Below, one piece after another: positions 1 through 6,543 of a DNA stretch of 6,543 nucleotides; the first letter of the stretch is position 1; each line of letters begins with the position of its first letter. The stretch comes from an uncultured Actinomycetes bacterium (GTDB taxonomy: Bacteria > Actinomycetota > Actinomycetes > S36-B12): assembly GCA_903848435.1 (NCBI GenBank), contig CAINGG010000296.1:1-6543 (forward strand). The letters run 5' to 3'. The notes under the pieces were generated by a model that was not told where the DNA came from, ran no database searches, and was given only the letters and a program-made list of their open reading frames with translations. Made by a program: the position numbers and the translations under genes.

Positions 1-1332
1 GCCGAGCACGGTCTGACGATCTCGCACGTGGTCGAGACCCACTTTCACAACGACTACGTCACGGGTGGCCTCGAGCTTGCTCGCAAGCACCAGGCGACCT
101 ACGTCGTGCCCGCGGGGTTCGACATCCAGTTCAGTGCCACGCAGGTGAGTGATGGTGACAGCTTCGATGTAGGGGACCTGCGGGTCGAGTCGATCCACAC
201 GCCCGGACATACGCCCAACCACATGTCCTACGCCGTTCGCGCGGGCGACGATCAGGTGGTGTTCACCGGTGGATCGCTTCTCTACGGCAGCGTGGGTAGG
301 CCCGACCTGGTCTCGCCCGAGCTCACCGTGAAGCAGGCTCATGACCAGTGGCACTCGGCGCACAAGTTGGCCGCGAAGCTGGGCGACGATGCAGAAGTCT
401 TTCCGACCCATGGCTTCGGTTCCTTCTGCTCGGCCACCCAGACCCAGGGCCTCGCCTCCACCATCGGGCGCGAGCGCGTCATCAATCCCGCGCTGACGGA
501 GGATGAGGAAGCCTTCGTGCAGACCATGCTCGCGGGCCTTGACGTTTTCCCCGCGTACTACGCCCACATGGGCCCAGCCAACGTGGCCGGACCTCCCGAC
601 GTCGATCTCTCGACGCCCTCGCCCATCGATCGCAACGAGCTCCTTGCACGGGCCCGACGTGGCGAATGGATCGTCGACCTGCGCTCGCGCGCGGTGTTCG
701 CCGCCGGGCATCTGCCTGGCTCCCTCAACTTCCAGATGGCTGGTTCGTTTATCAATTACCTCGCTTGGATGCTGCCTTGGGGTACGCCGATCACTCTGGT
801 GGGGGCGACGCCCGAGCAGATCGAGGAGGCACAGCGCGAACTCGTGCGCGTAGGCATTGACCAGTTGCAGGGGGCCGCCCTGGCTGCGCCCGAGCTATGG
901 GAAGGCGACTCGGCCGACCTTGCCAGGCTGCCCCGGGTCACCTTCGCCGACCTGGCGAAGGAGCTCGGCCCGGGCCAAGCCCCCGTTGTCATCGACACCC
1001 GGCAAATCCTCGAGTGGGAGGCCGGCCATGTCGATGGAGCGCGATTCATTCCCTTCTACGAGGTGGCTGACCGCCTGGGCGAAATCCCTCGTGAAGGACC
1101 GGTCTACGTCTACTGCGGCTCGGGCTACCGGGCTGCGGCGGTGACGTCGCTCCTGCAGCGCGAAGGTTTCGACAATGTCGTCCTGGTCGACGACATGTTC
1201 GCCCATGCCGCTCAGGCGGGGCTGGCCATCGAAGTGCCCGACAAGCCCCGGCGTGAGCCCGGATGGACATGGACGGCTTCGCGGGCGGCAGTCCGGTCGC
1301 GGGATTCAGCGGTGCCGAACTCCACCGCGTAG
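1..1332 (+). CDS. Metallo-beta-lactamase fold protein with two rhodanese domains (CstB-like persulfide dioxygenase/sulfurtransferase), 5' partial
   Basis: The reading frame is open from base 1, so the gene starts upstream; 443 codons are visible and about 40-45 N-terminal residues are probably missing. The first domain (bases 1 to about 560) has the metal-site motif HFHND (40-54, followed by Tyr), HTPGH (196-210), FTGGSLL (262-282) and PTHGFGSFCS, whose His is at 409-411. A middle rhodanese-like domain (about 626-870) has VDLRSRAVFAAGHLPGS but no cysteine at the expected active-site loop (VGAT, 799-810). A C-terminal rhodanese domain (about 940-1240) has VIDTRQ and the active-site loop CGSGYRA with Cys at 1114-1116. 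This order matches CstB-type enzymes, which oxidise low-molecular-weight persulfides and transfer sulfur to yield thiosulfate in the cytoplasm. The Asp usual in FTGD is Gly here (271-273). A tail of about 25 residues after the last domain looks unconserved. The family call is firm; substrate and activity are inferred. Confidence 0.9.
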   Translation, partial: AEHGLTISHVVETHFHNDYVTGGLELARKHQATYVVPAGFDIQFSATQVSDGDSFDVGDLRVESIHTPGHTPNHMSYAVRAGDDQVVFTGGSLLYGSVGRPDLVSPELTVKQAHDQWHSAHKLAAKLGDDAEVFPTHGFGSFCSATQTQGLASTIGRERVINPALTEDEEAFVQTMLAGLDVFPAYYAHMGPANVAGPPDVDLSTPSPIDRNELLARARRGEWIVDLRSRAVFAAGHLPGSLNFQMAGSFINYLAWMLPWGTPITLVGATPEQIEEAQRELVRVGIDQLQGAALAAPELWEGDSADLARLPRVTFADLAKELGPGQAPVVIDTRQILEWEAGHVDGARFIPFYEVADRLGEIPREGPVYVYCGSGYRAAAVTSLLQREGFDNVVLVDDMFAHAAQAGLAIEVPDKPRREPGWTWTASRAAVRSRDSAVPNSTA

Positions 1333-1343
1333 TTGGTCGCCGA

Positions 1344-1349
1344 TAGCCT
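1344..1349 (+). promoter_or_regulatory. Probable -10 element of a leaderless promoter (TAGCCT)
   Basis: TAGCCT fits the TANNNT pattern of actinobacterial housekeeping -10 elements. It ends six bases before the GTG at 1356, which would put the transcription start on or next to the first base of the start codon. No Shine-Dalgarno sequence lies in the short gap (it reads CGATAGCCTCCCTCC). No recognisable -35 box is seen around 1320-1327. Leaderless genes are common in Actinomycetota. This is an inference from position and motif. Confidence 0.45.
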
Positions 1350-1355
1350 CCCTCC

Positions 1356-2486
1356 GTGGTCGCCGCTAATCCCACGGGACGTACCAGCGCGAAGTGGAAG
1401 GCCCACGACCCCGACGTGCTGCCGCTGTGGGTGGCCGAGATGGACTTCCCTCTTGCCACAGTGATCGCGAGCGCGCTGCACGATGCGATCGACCGCTCCG
1501 ATACCGGCTATCGCTGGGCCGCGGGTCTCCCGGAGGCGCTGGCCGGCTTCGCGGGTAGGCGCATGGGCTGGGAGCTGGACCCCGAGCGCGTCATCGTGCT
1601 CGGCGACGTGCTGGCTGCGATGTCCGAGTCACTGCACCGGCTCACGCCCGACGGTTCATCCGTGGTGATCACGCCGCCGGTCTACCCGCCGTTCTTCTCG
1701 ACCGTCCGCCGCGTCATCGAGCGCCCGCTCGTCGAGGTACCCCTGCTCGATGGGCGCGCGCTCGATCTCGATGGCCTGGCCAAGGCCTTCGCTCGGCCCG
1801 ACGTGTCGGCGTTCTTGATGTCGAGCCCGCACAATCCCACCGGCACGATCCACTCACGCCAGACCCTGGAGCAGGTGGCACGCCTGGCGCGCGCGCACGA
1901 CGTCGTCGTCGTCGCCGACGAGGTGTGGGCGCCCTTGCCGCTCGAACGACGTGAGGTCACCCCCTACCTGTCGCTCGGCGAGGAGCTCACCGGCCCCGAC
2001 GTCTCCCTCATCTCCGCGAGCAAGGCCTTCAACCTCGCGGGCCTGAAGTGCGCGCAGGTGGTCGCCGGCTCCGCGCAGACGGCGGCGACGCTGCGCGAGG
2101 CCATACCCGTCGAGGTCACCTACGCGGCGAGCCAGTTCGGCGTCATCGCCTCCATCGCCGCCTATCGCGATGGAGATATGTGGCTCGATGACACCCTCGC
2201 GGTGATCAGCGACAACGCGCGCCTGCTGGCTGACCTGCTCACGACCCACCTGCCGTCCGTCGCCTACACGCCACCGGAGGCGTCCTATCTGGCCTGGCTC
2301 GACTGCCGAGCCCTCGATCTCGGCGATGAGCCCGCACTCGTCTTCCGTGAGCGCGGTCGCGTGGCGCTCAACGAGGGCGCTGAGTTCGGCGAACAGGGCC
2401 GCGGCTTCGTGCGACTGAACCTCGCGACCACGCCGGACGTCATCGAGGAGGCCGTCAGCCGCATGGCCTCCGTCGTACGCGCGTGA
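1356..2486 (+). CDS. MalY/PatB-family PLP-dependent aminotransferase (cystathionine beta-lyase type)
   Basis: This 376-residue protein is a fold-type I PLP enzyme of the MalY/PatB family, members of which cleave C-S bonds of cystathionine or cysteine conjugates to pyruvate, ammonia and a thiol. Visible signatures are LPLWVAEMDFP near the N-terminus (about residues 22-32), TGYRWA (about 50), SPHNPTG with Asn160, VVADEVWAPL with Asp188 (pairs with the pyridine nitrogen), SASKAFNLAGLK with the Schiff-base Lys223, and FVRLNLATT with Arg353 for the substrate carboxylate. Length is slightly below the usual ~390. An in-frame TAG at 1344-1346 makes the GTG at 1356 the first possible start, and it lies the usual short distance before the family's K-W motif. 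There is no ribosome binding site, so translation is probably leaderless. The stop overlaps the next gene. A cystathionine beta-lyase role in methionine synthesis or a cysteine desulfhydrase role are both possible; the sequence does not decide. Confidence 0.9.
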   Translation: MVAANPTGRTSAKWKAHDPDVLPLWVAEMDFPLATVIASALHDAIDRSDTGYRWAAGLPEALAGFAGRRMGWELDPERVIVLGDVLAAMSESLHRLTPDGSSVVITPPVYPPFFSTVRRVIERPLVEVPLLDGRALDLDGLAKAFARPDVSAFLMSSPHNPTGTIHSRQTLEQVARLARAHDVVVVADEVWAPLPLERREVTPYLSLGEELTGPDVSLISASKAFNLAGLKCAQVVAGSAQTAATLREAIPVEVTYAASQFGVIASIAAYRDGDMWLDDTLAVISDNARLLADLLTTHLPSVAYTPPEASYLAWLDCRALDLGDEPALVFRERGRVALNEGAEFGEQGRGFVRLNLATTPDVIEEAVSRMASVVRA

Positions 2487-3313
2487 TCGTGCCGTCCCCG
2501 GAGCAGCAGTCGGCACTCGATCGCTGGGGGATCGAGATCGACGGCCCGGTCGATGACCATCCCTTCGCCTGGTGGGCGTTGCAGCAGGGCAGGCACGTTG
2601 TGGTGAAGGCTGGAGAGGCCTCGGCTCGCGTGCGGGAGGCCGCGGCGTTGCGGGCACTCGGCTCTGGGGCGACCGCAGTCGTGGCCTTCGACGCGTCGCT
2701 CGGCCTGCTCGCCACCGAGCGGATCCTGCCGGGCGATGACATCAGGCCGCTGGCACGTGTCGACGATGACGCGGCGACGCGACACGTGGCCCAACTCGCG
2801 GTGCTGCTGCGTCAGGACCAAGGCGCCGGTGACCTGCCGCCCCTGTCGGAGATCGGTGCGGCTTTCGCGGGCGCACGGGATTCGCGGCTACCCGATCGCC
2901 TGCGCGATCGCGCCGAGGGCGTCTTTCGTGAACTCATCGCGACGAGCGGTGACGACGTGGTCTTGCACGGCGACCTGCATCACATGAACGTGCTTAACGC
3001 CGGTGATGGCTGGCGAGCCATCGACCCGCACGGTTGGGTCGGCGAACCGGCTTTCGAGGCCGCCGCACTCCTGGCCAATCCGCGCGGCCTGGTCGAGGAG
3101 GGCGACGCCCGCTTCATGGACGGTCGAGATCTGGCCCAGCGATCGCGCAGGAGGGCGTCGATCTATGCCGAGGTCGCGGGCCTGGATGTCGAACGCGTAC
3201 GCGCGTGGGGCTTCGTGGGATGCGTCATCGCCGAACTGTGGATGCTGGGGTCCCATGACCTCGTCCACGGGGCACCACTCGCCGTCGCCGAGGTGATGAT
3301 GGAGACGCTATGA
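2483..3313 (+). CDS. APH(6)/hydroxyurea phosphotransferase-family kinase
   Basis: This 276-residue cytoplasmic protein belongs to the aminoglycoside/hydroxyurea antibiotic-resistance kinase family, which has a protein-kinase-like fold and transfers the ATP gamma-phosphate to a small molecule. Visible elements are VVVKAG with the ATP-binding Lys42, a partner Glu in REAAALRAL (Glu52), LLATERILPGDDI (about 73-85), the catalytic loop HGDLHHMN with Asp164 and Asn169, and the metal-binding IDPHG with Asp181 followed by VGEPAFEAAALLANP, a pattern close to the family's IDPKG-VGEPAYDAAALL. All catalytic residues are present, so the kinase should be active. It starts at a GTG overlapping the stop of the lyase gene (GTGA); another in-frame GTG lies six bases downstream. 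No ribosome binding site is visible, so it probably depends on translational coupling. The substrate is unknown: chromosomal members are often annotated as streptomycin or hydroxyurea kinases without proof, and nothing here shows resistance. Confidence 0.85.
   Translation: MIVPSPEQQSALDRWGIEIDGPVDDHPFAWWALQQGRHVVVKAGEASARVREAAALRALGSGATAVVAFDASLGLLATERILPGDDIRPLARVDDDAATRHVAQLAVLLRQDQGAGDLPPLSEIGAAFAGARDSRLPDRLRDRAEGVFRELIATSGDDVVLHGDLHHMNVLNAGDGWRAIDPHGWVGEPAFEAAALLANPRGLVEEGDARFMDGRDLAQRSRRRASIYAEVAGLDVERVRAWGFVGCVIAELWMLGSHDLVHGAPLAVAEVMMETL
3308..3313. other. Shared hexamer carrying the stop codons of two convergent genes
   Basis: The hexamer CTATGA contains TGA on the plus strand (3311-3313), ending the phosphotransferase gene, and TAG on the minus strand (complement of 3308-3310), ending the alcohol dehydrogenase gene. 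The two coding regions therefore overlap tail to tail by six bases. I see no strong GC hairpin with a T-run on either side, so any transcription stop must lie inside a neighbouring gene or be factor-dependent. Confidence 0.9.
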
Positions 3314-4351
3314 GGCGCCGAGCGAACTCGTGTCGATGACGAAGCGGTAGCGCACGTCAGAGTCCTTCACGCGCTGCCATGCCTCATTGATCTGGCTCGC
3401 GGGGATGACCTCCACGTCGGCGACGATGCTGTGCGCGGCGCAGAAGTCGAGCATCTCCTGTGTGCCCTCGATGCCGTCGAGCATGTAGCCCTTGATGGAG
3501 CGTGCGCCCCCGATGAGGTTGCCGACGTTGAAGGACAGGTCCTCGACCGGGATCCCCACGATCGCCAGGGTGCCGTGCGTCTTCAAAGACTTGAGGTAGC
3601 CGTCGACATCGACTCCCGACGAGGCCGTGCACAGCACGAGGTCGAAGCTGTCGCGCAGCGGCTTGAGGGCCTTCGGATTCGAGGTGGCGACGAAGGCATC
3701 GGCGCCGAGGCGCAGCGCATCGGCTTCCTTGCTCGGGCTGTGGCTGATGACCGTGACGCGCGATCCCATGGCCTTCGCTATACGCACGCCTACGTGGCCG
3801 AGGCCACCGAGGCCCACGACGGCGACGTCCTTGCCCGGCCCGGCGAATTCCTTGAGCGGTGGGTAGACGGTGATGCCGGCGCACAGCAGCGGCGCGACCG
3901 CGAAGGTGTCGGGTCCCTCGGGGATGCGCAGCACGTAGTCGGCGTCGACGACGATGTGGTCGGAGTAGCCACCGTAGGTGGGGGTGGCGCGGTCCTGCTC
4001 GTAGCCGTTGTAGGTGGTCGACCAGTCGGGGCAGTGGTTGTGATGGCCCCGATCGCACATGTCGCACTCCCCGCAGGAGGCGACGTAGCAGCCGACGCCG
4101 ACGCGATCGCCGACCGCGAACGTCGTCACCTCGCCGCCGAGTTCACGCACCGTGCCGACGATCTCGTGGCCCGGCACCATCGGGAAGATGTCCATGCCCC
4201 AGTCCGACTCGGCTTGATGGATATCGGAGTGGCACACCCCGCACGCGGCGATGTCGATGAGGACGTCGCGCGGGCCCACCTCGCGGCGTTCGATCGTCAT
4301 GGGGGTAATCGGCGCCTTGGACTCGAGTGCGCCGTACGCGCGTGCCTGCAT
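3308..4351 (-). CDS. Zinc-dependent NAD(P)-type alcohol dehydrogenase (cinnamyl alcohol dehydrogenase/YahK/AdhC-like)
   Basis: This medium-chain dehydrogenase of 347 residues interconverts alcohols and aldehydes. From the ATG at 4351, the catalytic zinc ligands are Cys40 (CGVCHSDIH), His62-Glu63 (VPGHEIVG) and Cys157 (APLLCAGITVYPPL). Structural-zinc cysteines are 93, 96, 99 and 107. The Rossmann loop GLGGLG is at 180-185, and the second beta strand ends in Ser-His-Ser (203-205) rather than an acidic residue, which favours NADP(H). The motif set matches the cinnamyl alcohol dehydrogenase-like subfamily (E. coli YahK, mycobacterial AdhC), whose members reduce a broad range of aldehydes. A longer frame from a TTG at 4384 exists, but the ATG has a well-placed ribosome binding site and gives the normal family start (MQARAYGA). 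It is the last gene of the pgm-galM-dehydrogenase operon, 13 bases after galM. The physiological substrate is unknown. Confidence 0.93.
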   Translation of the reverse strand: MQARAYGALESKAPITPMTIERREVGPRDVLIDIAACGVCHSDIHQAESDWGMDIFPMVPGHEIVGTVRELGGEVTTFAVGDRVGVGCYVASCGECDMCDRGHHNHCPDWSTTYNGYEQDRATPTYGGYSDHIVVDADYVLRIPEGPDTFAVAPLLCAGITVYPPLKEFAGPGKDVAVVGLGGLGHVGVRIAKAMGSRVTVISHSPSKEADALRLGADAFVATSNPKALKPLRDSFDLVLCTASSGVDVDGYLKSLKTHGTLAIVGIPVEDLSFNVGNLIGGARSIKGYMLDGIEGTQEMLDFCAAHSIVADVEVIPASQINEAWQRVKDSDVRYRFVIDTSSLGAS

Positions 4352-4356
4352 GAATG

Positions 4357-4361
4357 CCTCC
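4357..4361 (-). promoter_or_regulatory. Ribosome binding site that fixes the alcohol dehydrogenase start
   Basis: Read on the minus strand, this is GGAGG, five bases before the ATG at 4351. It falls in the 13-base gap between galM and the dehydrogenase gene. It supports ATG 4351 over the TTG at 4384, which would lie inside the end of galM. Confidence 0.8.
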
Positions 4362-4364
4362 GGA

Positions 4365-5356
4365 TCAGTCGGTGTCGAATTCAAGCACCGTGGTCGCGGC
4401 GTAGGACTGCCCGGGGCGCAGGTCGCACGGGCCGAGGTCCGGTTGGTTGGGGGCGTCGGGCAGCCGCTGGGCCTCCAGTGACATCGACTGGTGCACGTCG
4501 AAGGGCGCTCGCAGGTTATTGCCGCTGTAGACCTGCATGCCGGGAGCGTCGGTGAGCACGCGCATCACCCGGCCGCTGCCGGGATGCCGGAGTTCGGCGG
4601 CGAGGCGCACTCCGTCGCCGGCGAGCAGGTAGCAGTCGTCGAGGCCGCCCGTTGCCTCCAGGATCGGGCCGAGGGTGCGCGCATCGCGCAGGTCATAGGG
4701 CGTGTCCTCGACCTCGGCGATGCCGCAGGGGATCTGCGTCGCATCCGTGAGCAGTCGGCGATCGGCGGGCACGTGGAGGCTGTGGTCGGCGATGGAGCGC
4801 GAGCCAGCGAGATTCCAGTAGCCGTGGTTGGCCATGTTGATGACGGTGGGCGCGTCGGTGGTGGCGAAGTAGCGCATCTCGATGCGCCCTTGCGTGACGA
4901 CGTAGGTCGTCCGCGCCTGCACCGTGCCAGGGAAGCCCATGTCGCCATCCGCGCTGGTGAGCGAGAAGTCGATGCGCGCGCCGTCCCCGTCGTCGGAGAT
5001 CTCATCGACGCGCCAGATCAGGCGATCCCAGCCGTCCGCTCCACCGTGAAGGGTGTTGGGACCGTTGTTGACGTCGAGGTGGTAGCGGGTGCCGTCGAGC
5101 ACGAAGGTGCCGCCCGCGATGCGGTTGGCGACGCGGCCGAGCGTGCCGCCGAGGTGGGGGTTCAGGGCGTGCACTGCGTGGTCGGCGACCGTGGGCAGCG
5201 CCAGGTGCACTCCGGCGAGTACGCCGTCGCGGTCCGGCACCTCCACCTCGCGGATCGCGGCACCGAGCGAGAGCAGCTGCACGCGCATGCGCGGGAACTC
5301 GATCTCGATCACCGTGACGTCGCCCGCTGCGGTGGCCTCGCTCCAGGTGCGGACTG

Positions 5357-5360
<4 letters not shown>
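4365..5360 (-). CDS. galM: Aldose 1-epimerase (mutarotase)
   Basis: This 331-residue cytoplasmic enzyme interconverts the alpha and beta anomers of glucose/galactose-type sugars and feeds the Leloir pathway. Diagnostic motifs are all present: GGTLGRVANRI (71-81), the active-site His105 in NTLHGG, the proton-donor His179 in NHGYWNL, GLDDCYLL (239-246) at the substrate-binding Asp region, and the catalytic base Glu296 in SLEAQRLPDAPN. Length is in the family range (E. coli GalM is 346). The ATG at 5358-5360 overlaps the pgm stop as ATGA. Only a weak purine-rich stretch (GAGTGG) precedes it, so translation is probably coupled to pgm. The stop lies 13 bases before the alcohol dehydrogenase. Sugar specificity is not decided by sequence, but the pgm neighbour fits glucose or galactose entry into hexose-phosphate metabolism. 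Confidence 0.93.

Positions 5361-6543
<1,183 letters not shown>

Noticed and set aside
28..30. GTG at 28 as the start of the metallo-beta-lactamase gene.
   Set aside because: The frame is open back to base 1 with plausible coding (AEHGLTISHVVETHFHND), and a start here would remove the first strand-helix unit of the fold before the metal motif.
1258..1332. Possible frameshift in the 3' tail of the metallo-beta-lactamase/rhodanese gene.
   Set aside because: The tail looks unconserved, but the rhodanese domain is complete before it and no other frame continues a recognisable domain, so a variable C-terminus is the simpler reading.
1854..2657. Minus-strand open frame (267 codons) across the lyase/kinase junction.
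   Set aside because: It covers two real plus-strand genes, has no conserved motif, and its N-terminal part is rich in Pro and Arg as expected from a shadow frame.
2483..3313. Calling the phosphotransferase an antibiotic-resistance gene.
   Set aside because: Family membership alone does not show resistance, and no mobile element or other resistance gene is nearby.
4382..4384. TTG at 4384 as the start of the alcohol dehydrogenase.
   Set aside because: It would overlap the end of galM and add 11 atypical residues; the ATG at 4351 has GGAGG five bases upstream and matches family length.
3431..4555. Long plus-strand open frame (374 codons) opposite the alcohol dehydrogenase and the end of galM.
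   Set aside because: It lies antisense to a gene with complete family motifs. The translation is low-complexity, rich in Ala, Arg, Val, Gly and Asp, with no recognisable domain: a usual by-product of high-GC coding DNA.

Overview
The window is almost wall-to-wall protein coding, with high GC (mid-60s percent by eye), frequent GTG starts and several stop/start overlaps. Together with the gene families present (a metallo-beta-lactamase/rhodanese fusion, a MalY-type lyase, a hydroxyurea/APH(6)-type phosphotransferase and an E. coli-type phosphoglucomutase), this points to a high-GC Gram-positive (Actinomycetota) chromosome. The genus cannot be fixed from the sequence. No mobile element, tRNA, rRNA, CRISPR array or long intergenic region is visible; the longest gap between genes is 23 bases.

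Plus strand, 1-3313. A 5'-truncated metallo-beta-lactamase protein with two rhodanese-type domains (1-1332) has the architecture of the persulfide dioxygenase/sulfurtransferase CstB. It is followed after 23 bases by a PLP-dependent MalY/PatB-family cystathionine beta-lyase-like protein (1356-2486), whose GTG start probably sits at the 5' end of a leaderless mRNA. That gene overlaps by four bases (GTGA) a small-molecule phosphotransferase of the APH(6)/hydroxyurea-kinase family (2483-3313). The first two products both act in sulfur chemistry: a C-S lyase can release sulfide, and the fusion protein oxidises persulfide and moves sulfur. The third has no assignable substrate.

Minus strand, 3308-6543. 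A compact operon reads right to left: phosphoglucomutase (pgm, 5' end outside the window), then aldose 1-epimerase (galM, ATGA overlap), then a zinc-dependent NADP(H)-type alcohol dehydrogenase (13-base gap holding a clear ribosome binding site). pgm and galM belong to glucose/galactose entry and glycogen or nucleotide-sugar metabolism; the dehydrogenase is a general aldehyde/alcohol oxidoreductase.

The two operons converge and overlap by six bases: one hexamer supplies both stop codons, leaving no room for an ordinary terminator between them. I see mostly well-known families. The points worth a second look are the metal-site and pseudo-rhodanese features of the first gene, the probable leaderless promoter, and the unassigned kinase coupled to the lyase. 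I found no convincing evidence of a new system.
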